A stretch of 64,000 nucleotides of DNA from positions 1 through 64,000 of the forward strand of contig CAJNOL010000443.1 of NCBI GenBank assembly GCA_905250125.1. Direction: 5' to 3'. This stretch comes from Rotaria sordida. Lineage: Eukaryota; Rotifera; Eurotatoria; Philodinida; Philodinidae. The translations under genes and the position numbers were made by a program. A model generated the notes under the pieces. The model saw nothing but the letters and a program-made list of their open reading frames with translations. It was not told the DNA's origin and made no database searches. This document shows, one piece after another, positions 1-12,917 of this stretch. Positions within the stretch are counted from its first letter, which is position 1. Each line of letters starts with the position of its first letter.

Positions 1-3000
1 TCTTGTTCTTCACTATTTTCCTTTTAACAAAAAAATAATGAAACAATGAACAATTTCTTGGGATAAAAGTTAATAAATATATATATATATTGAAATAATA
101 ATAAATACCTTAAATAAAGATTTATCAATATCATCATTATCACTCTTTTCAAGACATGACTTTAAGATGATATTGCCACAATGAATATGAATTATTGAAA
201 AACCTCTATAGAATAAAATAGGAATAGAAAAGAAAAATAAATAATTCTTTACTCTTGATAGACACCACATTCTGGTAAAAGAATTGATACTCCTTTTAAA
301 TCAATATTCATATCCAAGATTTTCTTTGATGATAATTTATCTTCCATTTCCATTATTGTATGTTGGATTAGTCTATATATAAAAAACAAAAATAATTTAT
401 ACTATTTATTAATATAAATTAACGAACTTTGGTGCTGCTTTCCAAATAATATTATCATTAGTATCAAAACATTCCATCAATTGATTTATTGTTGGCTATT
501 AAATAAGAAAATAAAATAGGAATTTATATTTAGTTGATAAATTGATTTATTTTCAATATTAAATCTATGTTCTATTTACTCACAGCATCATAGATAAATT
601 CAATTGGTTCCATAGTTAAATAAAAACGATTATCTGATTTCGAATCGGCAGTATATAATTCAAATTCGATATGTAGAAATGGAGATGATAATAATCTTGG
701 TTTAATCAATATGGGTCGATATTGATTATCACGATTTGTACCAAATATATGAAGAGATTGAAATTCATTCATAAATCTTTAGAACAATATCAACAAACAA
801 TAGAATAAATCAATAGTTTTATTTACTCCAATCTTGATGTAATAGACATTTTCTTTATTTTAAACCAAGCTTCAGTTATGCTGATACAAGCTATTATTTC
901 ATGATTGATTCTATTCGCCATTAATCTAAATAATGACAATTTTTACAAACAAATAAATCAAATATTAGTTTGTTTGTTTCTTTTTATTCTGATCTGAATG
1001 ATGCATATTTTTCAATTGAGATATAATCATCTGATAGAATACCTTGTATTTGTAGTTGTTGATAAAATATTAAAATTAATTTGATTGATATTTATGTCAG
1101 CATCTATCTTGGGCAACTTCAATAAATCAATAGAAATAAATAATAACGATTATATATCATTCTAGGATATATTTCATAATAGATATTCAAATAACTTACG
1201 TCTTCAAATAAGGATTCTCTTTCATTTAGAATATTTGATAATGTTCCTGCTGTTGTTTTCGTTTGTCGATTACCTAAATTACGTTATTATATAGAATTAA
1301 CCGTGATGAACTTTAAAGGTCACATTCAATGAGATTATACATCCAGACATCAGAAATATTTATATTTCCTCATGTTAGTTAATTGTTTTAGACCTATAAG
1401 GGTTTACTAATTTTCTATAATATAAACTTTATCTATGAAAAAGATTGATCAGTTAGAACTACTGACAATAAAAAGATTCATCTACTTAAGAATCTATGAA
1501 ATTTTTTTTTTGTATTGTAAAAATATTAGGAGGACACTCCTTTCTGACTATAGTTTGGCGAAAATTTTTGAAACTTTCAGGATAGATAGATTTCGATAAA
1601 TAGAATAAAACTTCTCATAGGCTCACAATTCCCAAATGCTTTCTTCAGGAAGATTTTCGGAGGTCAAGGGTCAAAAATGACTTGAAGTTTTCTCCCCGCG
1701 ACAAACATTTTTTCTGTGGCAACTAAGAACGAATCTGGGTGTGTGTTTTGTTTCTTTGAAAAATATTGTTCGTGAGACTCAGGAGAAGCAAAACACTGGA
1801 GGTACTATCAAAAAGAAACGTTTTTTTCGGATGGTGATAAATTTGTAAAATCTGCTAAACTTTGTAAGTACAAGATTTTTAAGAGGAAAAAAGAAGAAGT
1901 ACCCCAATCTGATCGAAATAGTCATTAAAAAAAAGTTTGAGTCCAATCGATCGTACCGTTTAGAAGAAAACTTCAATTTTTTGTTTAAAAATCTAGAATT
2001 TTGAGAAAGATGTAAACAAATTTGCATTTTTTTTTGCCTTTTTTGAGCATAAAATTGAATTTTTCACATGCAATAAGGTGATTTCACCTTCTTAAAATGT
2101 GCTCATTAGATAGAAGATATTTAAATCCACATACCAAAGACAAAAAATGAAAAATTTTGGATCGGAAAAGAGAAATCCCATAAAGATAAATGAGTTTCAA
2201 TAATATAATTGATAAAACATACTTTTAGTTAAATGAGTAAATGTTGTTTTTACTTTGGCCAATGAACTCAAACGGTGTTGAAATCTATCTCTTTTTGTAT
2301 TTTGATTAGGAGTGTTAATTGGCATTTGATTCGTTGTAGTCTGTTGTATTTGATCACTATTATCATTTGCCATAGTTGAAGATAAACGATTACTTTCAAT
2401 TTCAACTTTATGACGAATATAAGCCAAATTAAATATATCCAATTTTGATTCAAGAAACTTTTTTTTAAATAAAAACAACAACAAAAATATTATTCTATAA
2501 TTATAAATTAAAAAATTACTTGAATGCGTTGTTTTTGTTGTTGTGTTAATGGTTCGATAGCCAATAAGTCTTGTAATAATAGTTGACGATATTCATAACA
2601 TCGATCTTTTCAAAAAGAAAAACATCATTTAGATATTGATGATAAAACAAATAAAATATACCATAGGTTTTCATATAATCTTGAACTTTGATAAAATCTA
2701 AAATATCAGATATTTGTTCCGAATCAAGATGAAAATTCATTTTAGGAATGTTAATATTAAAAATCAATGTTGATCGTTCATAATGATGTTGTTTAGGTTT
2801 TAATGTTATCAATGATTCACTTAGAAGATTTGAAGGACGAATAACTATTGAAAAATAATTATTTATAAAATAATACAATTATCAGATTTTATATAAAAAC
2901 AAACCATATTTCATTTCATTGTCATCTGGTGTAGAATTATTTGTCGCTATTTTAGATTTAAGATCATCCTAAAATTATTTTATATTTCATTATTTATAAC

Positions 3001-6000
3001 ATAGAATTTCTCACAGTTTAGTTTGCTTTTATTTCAAAGAGAACTCATTACTGATTTATTTTTACATTATTACATTTTGAAGATGATCAAAATCTAAAAA
3101 ATCTCGAAATTCTAGCCATGCTTTCTTTAGTATTGATGATCAATTAGAAAATTCTGTTTCCCTCATCTGAAATATAATGTATGTATCAATCGATGAAAAC
3201 AAAAATACACTTCTCGAGATTGAACTATATTCAAATAAAATTTGTTTGCAGTTTAATCAAAAACTAAGATAAAGCCTGAATATATTAGATGTCAATCGAA
3301 AGTTATTCTCATATGAGACATATCATAATAGATTATGCGAACTATAATTATATTTATATCCGCTATACTATTGAACAATGTGATTAAAACAGAATATCGA
3401 TCGAAAGTTAGATTTCCATACATCCGAAATTTTTCCTCCATTTTAAATGCTAGGAAGTTCAAATTGATGTCAAAATAAAAGAAAAATTAGCTCTACAATT
3501 TAAGAGGGGCTGATCGTTTGATTTCCTCGTAGCTTGTGTTCCTAGAAAACTTTTCGGATGAAATATAGAGAACCTAGCGAGGGAGTAGCTCTATAACAGT
3601 TAGGTTTTTATAAACATTAATGGAAAAATCAAAAAATTCAGCTCTGTTAAGTTATGGAGCTAATTTTTGCCTTCATTTTGACATAAGGTCGACCTTTCTA
3701 GCATTTAAAATGACGGAGAAATCTGAAATGTACAGAAACATAAAAAGAAAAATTTTTCAGAAAAAACGTTCTTTTTCCTATGTGAGGGTTCAGAAAAATC
3801 TATGTTATATCCTTAAATCTGATCATAAAATCAATAAAATATAGTGCATTCAAAAGTAGACACTTTTTTCTATCTAATCAGGTAGAAATCATCAAATCTA
3901 TAGATTTTCTGAGGAGAGAGACTCTTTATATTAGAAAAAGTGAAAATTGTTACCAGAATATCTTTGAATGGCATGTCAAGTCTTGATTTACATTTTGTAT
4001 TCCAATAGACTGACCATGAACTCATTTCATTAATCTAAAATAATTGACAATTATTATTAGAAAAAAAAAGTCAATTTTGAAAGAGACCTTATAAGTAAGA
4101 AGTGTATCTTCTTTTGTTCGTTTAGTCAACTGATTATTGGTCGCTGTCTAAAAATTTGTTTTTTAAATTTAAATAAAAGTCTAAATATCGAATAGATTGG
4201 TTACCGTCACTTCAAGATAATAAAAAGTGATTCCAAATGAAAAAGGATGTCCTAATTTGTTAGATGATTTCATTTCATAGCTAATATGTACGTTTCGAAT
4301 TGTTAAAATAATATTTCGCATAACTTGAAATCTCATTCGTTCAATAAATGCTAATTCTTTATTGTCAAATCCTCCATTTTCTATTAGAAATATTCATTAG
4401 AAAATAACAAAAAATTCTATTACTAACCTGATGCAACTTTTCGAAAATTTTCCAATTTTTGTTGAACTCGTTTTGATTTTTCTGCATAGTGTTCGCTCAA
4501 ATCTTGACCCTTTTCTATTTAATAAAAAAAAAACAATTATTTTTATTCAATTTAAAAAAAGAAGTCCTACTATTATCTTCAAATTTAAGTTTTTTCATTA
4601 TATGAAAACGATCAACAGTAAATATCGTGTGAAATCAAATGTTTTTCCCTGTCTGTTATCTTCAGAAAAGTACAAATAGACTTAACGACGAAAATACCTT
4701 AACTGTTTATTTACTTTTCAGTGGATATTTTCTCCATGAATACAATTTGATACGACTAAGAAAATTCTAAAATCTATCTGCTCTGTCGGTCAAATGTTAC
4801 AATCAAAAAAACTCTAATTTTCTTTTTTAGTTAGTTGCTAGATATCGTAGTTAGGCATGCAACAGTGATGATAGCCGGCCTATACAGATCTACGGTGTAC
4901 TTGGTGTTTCGAAATTTTCAATTTTATTCCCTCTACTGAAAGGAGGATCATATACTGAGTGAACTATGTTCGTTCGATCAGACTAACACTAAGGTGATTC
5001 ATTCCAACACATAAAATAAAGCTTGATCAAAGGTCTTTGAGGTCAAGGGATCCAAATTTGATATTAGTTTTTTTTTTTAATTTTTTATTAAAATTTTTTT
5101 GCAAAAAATCAAATTCGAAACTTGCAGAAACCAATGACAGATTCGGATCTCTCGACCTCGATTATCTTTGGTCAAACTTTATAAAAAATCGTTATTTTCG
5201 GGAAGAAAAATTTTCCTGATGAAAAACATGAAATTGAAAATCTCGAAAATCCGAGTACACCCTAGACCGGTAAGAAGTGATTACCGGTTTGAACTGATAA
5301 TTCACCGTCACCGTTCCATGTCTAATCGTAGTAGTGAGAAAAACGTTATAGTAGGTGTGAGTGTCAATGTAAAGAAAACTGAGACTGATGCATCCCCATC
5401 CATTATGATGTTTTGCTCAGCACAACGATATCTAGCAACTAAGTTTATTTTCTTGCTAGGATTGGCCGTAATCAATATAATATAGTAAATCTGCATTTGA
5501 CCTTTCTGCTAAACTTTCTTGATTATCATAAACAATCGTTCGACTGTACAAAAATTGAAACGATTTCAAGTTCGATTGAAAACGGCTCAAAGCAGAATAA
5601 TATGACTAATTTTTTTATTGTTATTGTTATTGTATAAAAAAAATATTTTATTTTGATAGATAATAAATAGATTATTAACGTACCATTCTTCGGCACAATC
5701 AACATATAAAGTCCATCAATGTGAATTTCGGTTGGATTTGCCGATAGACTGTTCCATGGAATTGATACTCTTAATTGTTCTATTAAATAAACATTCATTA
5801 AATAGACTTTTTCACTATAGTAATAAGAAAAAGTTTACCTAAATATCCAACGGCTATTGTCACAGGAATATTGAGATTGGCCTATATTATATTAAGAAAA
5901 CAAAAAGAAAAGAATTATTTTTTATTTTTTGTTTAAAAGAAATTTTTTTGAGGAAAAAAAACAAACCAATGCTTCAGGTTTTAAACGAAGATTCTCCAAA

Positions 6001-6162
6001 AAGATCTTTCCTATAGAACAAAATCGATTGATAATCAAAAAAAAAAACCAAATAATACAAACCACTTTTCAAACTCAATTTAACTTTTTCATAATCGAGT
6101 CGTTCAACGTACTTTTTAAGATATTTATTAATAAGATAATTAATAAAACTTTTTAATACCAT
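1..6162 (-). CDS. VPS13: VPS13 family bridge-like lipid transfer protein, N-terminal part (runs off left edge)
   Basis: VPS13 proteins are rod-shaped lipid channels at membrane contact sites. Twenty exons on the minus strand join in one frame to about 667 codons: 6063-6162, 5967-6010, 5839-5881, 5684-5779, 4428-4514, 4205-4380, 4088-4147, 3954-4034, 2905-2968, 2662-2845, 2520-2605, 2223-2457, 1200-1273, 1043-1116, 827-925, 584-776, 428-495, 253-372, 109-205 and 1-20. The start MVLKSFINYLINKYL, then GKIFLENLRLKPEAL and SIPWNSLSANPTEIHIDGLY, is the chorein N-terminus. Later pieces (HPFSFGIT, SSWSVYWNTKC, EPIEFIYDAPTINQLMECF, KKILDMNIDLKGVSILLPE) follow VPS13A/C order by recall. Three introns of about 0.9-1.2 kb carry repeat-like sequence. 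The C-terminal two-thirds lies outside the window. Family is certain; which VPS13 paralogue is not resolved. Confidence 0.93.
1500..2190. repeat. Unclassified repeat-like insert in a VPS13 intron
   Basis: This stretch fills most of a VPS13 intron (1274-2222). It has less A+T-biased patches (around 1640-1700 and 1730-1800) than ordinary intron. Short phrases such as gaaactttcaggata and ggtcaaaaat recall the 23.5 kb and 27.4 kb repeats, but the similarity is too patchy to assign a family. No coding frame is supported. Confidence 0.3.
3412..3740. repeat. Foldback (long inverted repeat) in a VPS13 intron
   Basis: The arm at about 3412-3512 reappears as its reverse complement at about 3640-3740. 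Both contain cattttaaatgctag, a tgtcaaaat block and an aaaattagctc block in the same spacing. The arms are about 100 bp with mismatches around a loop of about 130 bp, typical of a MITE or foldback element. It lies in the intron 2969-3953. An open frame at 3620-3844 runs through the right arm and is not a gene. Confidence 0.7.
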
Positions 6163-7766
6163 TGCCTTATTGCTTTTAACACTGAATATATATATAAATA
6201 CATACGTTAAATAGTAGTTATTTTTTTTGTTTTCATCAACATACGGTAGTCTTACACGTGTTATATTAACAAGAATAACGTAAAAGTAACTTCCACAGGT
6301 AGTTATATTTTCTTCCTTTCTTTATCTTACCTTTTATCGATTATAATATATCATGTCAATATTAGTAATACGATAAAATAGTACAGAACAACAATTTGAA
6401 CAAAATCTGATAAATACATTTTCATATAAATAACGATAAAATCGTCACATTGAAAAATTTTATTAATAGATCTCACACAAAAAATTCAATTTTAGATTAA
6501 AATAAATTAAAACATATCTCATTTTTAATCAGATGCAACATTACAAAATAATTTTCTTTTATTCAAACAAAAAAAAAACAAATTCTAATTTTCATTTTCA
6601 TTTATTCATATTCAAATGTCTCTATAAATAATTTCTTCTGCATCAATATAAGAAAATAAATTATTCTTATTTTTTTTTTGAGTATCGAATTCCGAGAAGC
6701 GATATTTATTATTCTAAGATGTACAATAACGTCAAATACGAATGGATTTTATTTTTCATTGATCGTTCCAAACAAGTTTCAAATATTCATAAGACCAATA
6801 AAAATAAACTCTATTTTTCTCAACACAACTCTTCAAGTTTCTATAATCATTTTTTTAAAACTCTTCCAAAATAGACTTTTTTTTCTAATTCAACATGAAA
6901 AACTGAGTAGAAAATATTATTTTCCTACAATTAAAATAAACAACGTAAAAAATCGTTTATCAATATATTTAGATATGTAGATTTAAAGCATGTGTTTATA
7001 TAAGACCACATGTCTTATCTGATTTAAATCAACCAGTTTTGAGCAACAAAAGTACTGATTTGGTTTTTTCAAATTAGATGTTATGATCATTTTAATTTTT
7101 ATATAACCATTCTACTTCTATTAGTTAAGTAAAATTATTATCTATTTGTGTATTTTTTATCGTATGAGTAATACTCTCCATTTATCTTATCTTACCGAGG
7201 CGATATAATTAAAGCATATGAAAAAAAAATGGCTTGATAGTCACGTCTTCAATAGAAAAAGAAAATGTTATTAATTTCGAATTAAATTAAAATGCTCTTT
7301 CATCTATAAATAAATGAAATTATTAGAATTGAAACCTTGTTACTATAGTGTAGGGTAAATGCATAATTGTAATAGATGTTTAAGAAATGAATATCTTTAC
7401 TTGATAATTAATAACTGAATAATGAAATTTTTTCGAAGAATATTTTATCTTGTAAATTATTCTTTTTAAAAGAGATAAATTAAATATTCTAGTTATTCTA
7501 ATTATAATTACCTTTTAGTTGATATGTCAATAAAATTAATAGATAATTATATTGAAAATATAAAGCGACTTCAATGAAGGACACTCGTCGTTTTCATTAG
7601 TAAATAAAACTCGATGTTTGATTGGTCAATTAAGATTACACTTGGAGAAATCTATTCATTTTATGAATAATCTTTTTTTTTAAATACTTATATTAGATTC
7701 AATAATGAATAACAAAGTGAATTCGATTATTTTTTATAAGATATTTATTTATTTATTTATTTAAAG
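6163..7766. other. Intergenic, VPS13 to GFA gene; nothing further recognised
   Basis: Very A+T-rich spacer between the divergent starts of VPS13 (minus) and the GFA-domain gene (plus), so it probably holds both promoters. Tandem attt units lie at about 7743-7762, just before the GFA start codon. Open frames here have no coding character. Confidence 0.6.
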
Positions 7767-8297
7767 ATGTCTTTGGATTGGAAATCCAATCCACCTTATT
7801 CTAATGTAAAACAAGATGATAAGTTAATAAAATATAATGCATCATGTTATTGTGGATTAGTAAAATATGTTATTTATGATGAATATCCAGTTGATTCAAC
7901 TTATTGTCATTGTCATGGATGTCAACAATTACAAGGTGCACCATATCAATGGGCATGTATTTTTCCAAAAACATCTTTATATTTTCTATCAGGTTTAGAT
8001 TCATTAAAATTTTACAATAGTGATGAAAATATTCAAGATCATATATTACCATGTAAAGTTAGTTGTAAACAATGTTCATCACCATTAGCTGATGAAGGAC
8101 GTCGAATGTGGTTGGCATTTCCACAAACATTTAAACAATTTCGTTTATCAGAAACAGTACGAGAAAAATTAAAAGCCTCATGTCATATATTTTATGGTCA
8201 AAGAACAATTTCGAGTGATTGTTTTAAAAATGATGGTTTATCAAAATTTCAAGGACATAAAAATAAATCAAATATTATTTTAGATCAAGATATTTAG
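7767..8297 (+). CDS. GFA/CENP-V-domain protein (zinc-binding, S-glutathione-synthase-like fold), 176 aa
   Basis: An intronless 176-residue ORF. Its cysteine pattern is that of the GFA (glutathione-dependent formaldehyde-activating)/CENP-V family: CYCG at residues 27-30, CHCHGC at 47-52, then GAPYQWACIFP, and near residue 100 CKQCSSPLADEGRRMWLAFP. These cysteines bind zinc in characterised members. Members are small cytosolic proteins; formaldehyde-glutathione activity is established for only a few, so the substrate here is unknown. The ATG is the first in frame, right after an attt-rich leader. The domain occupies nearly the whole protein, without the basic N-terminus of animal CENP-V. The conserved SPLADEGRRMWLAFP block looks fungal or bacterial by recall, making this a transfer candidate. 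Confidence 0.85.
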   Translation: MSLDWKSNPPYSNVKQDDKLIKYNASCYCGLVKYVIYDEYPVDSTYCHCHGCQQLQGAPYQWACIFPKTSLYFLSGLDSLKFYNSDENIQDHILPCKVSCKQCSSPLADEGRRMWLAFPQTFKQFRLSETVREKLKASCHIFYGQRTISSDCFKNDGLSKFQGHKNKSNIILDQDI

Positions 8298-9079
8298 AAT
8301 AGTTTAACATTCAATATACACTCAATCGATTTTGTCTAATTTAACTTTTCTTTTTATTCTATATGTTCAAAAACATATTTTTAAAACCAAGACAAACAAT
8401 AATTGTCGATCGATTTATTTAAAAAAAAAAAAAGAGAAAAATCAATTGTTTACAAATTTATTTAATAAATGAGAATCTATTTTATATAAAAACTATTTGA
8501 CCTTATATTACAAATAAATATATTTTTTCAATTCTAACGCGAATATTCAAATTAGAAATATTTCCTCTTATCAGAATAATATTTGCAATCCTAAACATAT
8601 ATTCGAATAATTTAAAAAAACGATCATTGCAATATTATTTCATGTAAATCTTACAATCTCCTTCGTGAAAACAACTATTTTACTTAAATTAGAAATTACA
8701 ATGTTGACTAGAAAAAAAAAAGGCACGTTACATATTAATATTTTATTGATAAGTGCATTGTGCAATATTTATTCGAAACTTATTCTCATATTTGTTTAGT
8801 TGAATCTATATTGATGATAATCTGTATCAATTGCAATCCATGCAGATCAACGGACAAGTCAAAAAAAAAAGAATTCTCGTATCGTTTGATAATTTTCATA
8901 AGTGTTATTATTCTTTATTTGCTGACTTTCTTATCAACAACAAAGTTGGCAAAATAGTGCATATCAATTGGTCTCTTTTGTTGTAGACGACAAGACAACA
9001 AAAAAAAAAAAGAAAAACTAAAAATACTTGAGATTGTCTATCTTTTATGAGAACCTTTTTCGTTCTTCAACGTTTATAG
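8298..9079. other. Intergenic, 3' of GFA gene
   Basis: A+T-rich spacer with poly-A and poly-T tracts. Short open frames (for example 8760-8957) lack any recognisable motif. The end holds the promoter side of the following secreted-protein gene. Confidence 0.5.
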
Positions 9080-10294
9080 ATGAAGATTTTTTATATGAAT
9101 AACTATTTTTTTACAATGAAAATTTTACTAAGATTATTTTTATTCATATTTCCAATCATCAATGCAAAAATAATACAAAGTAATTCAGCTTTTTATTCGA
9201 AGTTATGTCATCAATTGAATAGTAAAAGAAATATTTTTTGTTTTTATATTGAAAATAATTTTATCTTCTTCATAGACATTAGTCGAACGATAGTTATCTT
9301 TCACATTTTATTTTATTTAGAATAAAGAAAAATTTCTAAGATTATTTTTATTTCAAACAAATCTACATCGAGATATAATGACAAATCAATTTAATCAAAT
9401 CTTATCTTAAATAATTCAATTATTTATTCTATTAATTTAAGGTAATCGTGCAAGTACATGTATTTATGCATTCACTGATCCTTTTTATCCATCATTTACT
9501 TTACCTCCTGCACAACCAAATAGTCCAGGTGATGTACAACTTAACAAAAACAATCCAATTCGCTTAGCTAATGGATCAAACTTAGCTGTTGGCCAAGGAT
9601 GTAATAGTCGTACATTTTCTTACTATGAAACTAGTTCAGAACAATTTCTTACTACATATATTGATGTCAATCGGCAAAATTCATCGATTGTCGATATAAT
9701 ATATGCTACTAATCATGATCAATTATATGTACGCACTATTCAACTCAATCAAGCTAACTTAGGTAAGTAGAATTATTCATAATGTTTGAAAAAAAATAAA
9801 TAAATATTCGAATTAATATTGATGAGAATAATTGTCATCAATGCAAAATTATCTCTGAAGGAGAAGATTGGTATACGATACAAACATCTGAAATAGCCAT
9901 AATTAACAAATCGAGATAATCTTTTGTTTATGTCAAATATCTAAGCATAAGGATTCACGATTTTTATAGTCTTCATTGATAAATCCTATGGAAATTTATA
10001 TATTTTTATATATCTTAGCCTCATTTCTTGCGGGAAAGATACTTAAAATCGATTTGAATTGTAACAATGGTCTTCTTGGTTGTGCATATTTCACTGTTGA
10101 AAGTAGCTCATCAAATACATTACCAAGTTAGTACGATATTCGAAGTTTGTTTTTTTTTTTTTATAAAAACTAATCATTTTTGCTTTTAATATTTAGCCAT
10201 ACTAACAAGTGGATCGATTAGCTCGCAATCAATAATTTCAATCATCAGTAAGTTAAGAGATCAACTCACCATTGTCTCATCACAAAAGTTATAA
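9080..10294 (+). CDS. Small secreted protein, four exons, unknown function
   Basis: Exon 1 (9080-9179) encodes a signal peptide; MKILLRLFLFIFPIINA from the internal ATG at 9116 is the better signal, so translation may start there. Exons 2 (9442-9762), 3 (10019-10126) and 4 (10197-10294) join in one frame through GT-AG introns and end at a TAA after reading on past a possible donor at 10250. The mature chain of about 175 residues has a few cysteines and Ser/Thr/Asn-rich stretches with N-glycosylation sequons such as NGS. I recognise no domain. The terminal exon could instead splice further downstream, but no continuation was seen before the next signal-peptide gene. The gene lies in tandem with 12918-16062, also extracellular, without visible similarity. 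Confidence 0.6.
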
Positions 10295-12917
10295 ATCGTC
10301 ATTTTTCAATTAAAACTCGGAATATATAACAATCCTGGATGAAATTTGCAGAGCCCGAAAACGAACTGAACCGAACCCGAAAATTCCGGTTCGTTTCCGG
10401 CTCTGAAACTTTGTTTAGATCCTTGTTTAAGATATATATTTTATTTCCATTTGGTCACAGAATGATAATGTTCGATAAGATATGATCTGGTATCTTGAAT
10501 CATTGAAAATATTGTTTAAAGCATAGTCTTTTTAAAACAATAGAATTTTGCAAGATTGAGAATTCCATCGAATCAAACCCTTAAAAATGTTGCTTTTTGA
10601 ATGTCTGACAAGTTTTCATAGTATTGAAAAGTCTGTAAAAGTTTTATCATTTACGAATAAGTCTAAGAAAATGTCAAGTTGTTTTAAATGTTAATAATAA
10701 ATAAATATAGATATTATTTATTTTTAGTGTTGAATCTATTATGTATGCATTGGCTCAAGAACCATTCATATATTTCTTAATTACAATATAATATTTATTT
10801 TATCAATAATCAACAAATATCTATCAAAAAAGAAAATATTCTTGAAAACTTCTATAGGAACAGATGTTTAGAGTGTCTATTAAATAAAGTAACTTTTCAA
10901 TTCATTATAATTAAAATATTTTCATATGATCAAGAGAGATTTTCCAATAAGATAATATTGTTTTGCATTGCATAAATAGTTTTTTATCTCTATGATTGGT
11001 AACACTCATATCTGATTTTAATTATATTTTTGACGTAGACAAAAACGTTTATTTTGGTATTAAAAATTCTTATTTCCATAAGATCAATGGAAAGACAAAT
11101 GAATTTTCTTTGATTGATAGAACTACAGAATTCGTAACGGTTAACATTGATCTATAAAACCCCATGCTCAAAAATAATGACAATAGACATTCTATGCTAT
11201 GGTCATAATTCATCGTTTCTTTTGCGTAGAAGACTTTTTCAATAGGTATAATTACATTTCAATGCATAGAGAAAGATTGTTAATGCGAAATATAGTAAAC
11301 ATAATAGACATTTATTTATAAAGAACGTAGTAAAATATAAATATGTAGTCATTCAATAATTAATGAAACCTGTTCTTGTCTATGTTATGGTAATATAACA
11401 TGTAGCATTATTTCAATTGATCATTTTTATTATTTTAGCAGAAAGTCTTCTTATCGAAATAATGATTAGATTCAAAATATAAGCAGTCAAGAAATGTCAA
11501 AAGAAAAATATTATTCTTATATTAAAAATAATAAAGATGTTCAAAAATAATTATTCGACTATCGTCAACAATACATAAATACTAATCGGTATTGTTAACA
11601 AAAAAATAAAGTGAACATCTTCCAATCAAATAATAAAAATTTCCTAACCTGATTTTGATTTAAATTCGATCAATATAAGAAAAACAAATGATTTTTCTTA
11701 TCGTCTCTAAATAATCTTCCAACCGATAATATTCTATTTATAAGAAATGTATCCTTACAGAAAACTCATTAAACTACACACAAATTTAGAAGATAAATTT
11801 CTTCACCATCCTTTCATTTAATTATTGACAAATATAATAAGGAAATTGTTCAGATATAATAACGAGATCTTATTCATATACAGTCTGTGATGTGCCATTG
11901 CTAAGATGTTTGCCAAGTCTGTGATGATTCATTGATAAGATATCTATTGCGACTATCGACGATCCATATTAGAAGAAATTCTTTGGAAATATCTTAGTAT
12001 AAAATGTTAAAAATATTGTTTTTGATTTAGTTTTAGTTGACGAATATCAGTTTTTTTGTCTTCTCTTCAGAATTTATTTTGTTTAGATTTTTTTAAAATA
12101 AAGATAAATCGATTAAAACAAGAGAAGATTTATTTTCAATCTTTAACGATAATTCTGTTTATATTTTCTCATTGTTCTAACGTTAATCTGTCAAAGAATT
12201 TGTTTTGTCCGAATGAATTTTGAAATTCTGCTCGTATACATCTCAATTTATCGTAGGTACAAAAAAATAAATTAAAAATTAAAATAATGTTTGAAAGATG
12301 AATTTTGTTTGGTCATAGATTGTAATCTCATTTTAAAAAAATTTCATTATTTTATTATTAAATTCAAATTCCTATGTTTTCTCTATAAATCTTTATTTAT
12401 TTGAACACAAAACAACATAAATTATAAAAGACGAAATATCTAGCTAGTTAAATAATTATTTCAAGGTAAATGAATTTCCATAGAGTTAATAGAGATATGA
12501 AGAATTTTTTAAACAATTAATGGTAAGTATTGCGTTGAAAAACACATGAGATTTGATTTGTTGAATAGTGAATGACATCGAAGCCGTTTTCATCAATAAA
12601 TAATAATCTATCCAATATAATTAGAATAAAACCTTTCATGTCAACTCGAGTTTTTTCTATTTATTGAAGAAACATCATTATATTTCATTCTATTTATGAT
12701 TATTTACTAAGAAAAATAAAAACGATACTCTACATTATTTAATCAGAAATATTCATTTATTCAAACGAAATTCGAAAAAAAAACCAATTATTCAAGATCA
12801 AATTTTGTAAATATATAAGCAACGAACAACATTGATAAGTGCATATTCGATTATTTATAAATAGAAGTTTGATTGATAAAAGTGAAAGATTTTGTTGCTT
12901 TATTATTTTTATCAAAA
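10295..12917. other. Intergenic spacer with a small GC-richer hairpin at 10351-10409
   Basis: About 2.6 kb of A+T-rich DNA without a supported gene. At 10351-10409 an unusually GC-rich stretch reads as an imperfect hairpin: cagagcccgaaaacgaac and, inverted, gttcgtttccggctctg. It is probably a repeat remnant. The last 100 bp precede a signal-peptide gene and may be its promoter. Confidence 0.5.

Noticed and set aside
3085..3175. Possible extra VPS13 exon reading KKAWLEFRDFLDFDHLQN
   Set aside because: In the correct phase it contains an in-frame TGA (3140-3142), and the exons on each side (3954-4034 and 2905-2968) join directly in frame to give the expected family sequence. It could be a poison exon but nothing proves it.
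5168..5496. Overlapping open frames on both strands in the VPS13 intron 4515-5683
   Set aside because: No splice structure or homology; mutual antisense overlap suggests chance. The region has a small ccggtaa/ttaccgg hairpin and is probably repeat debris.
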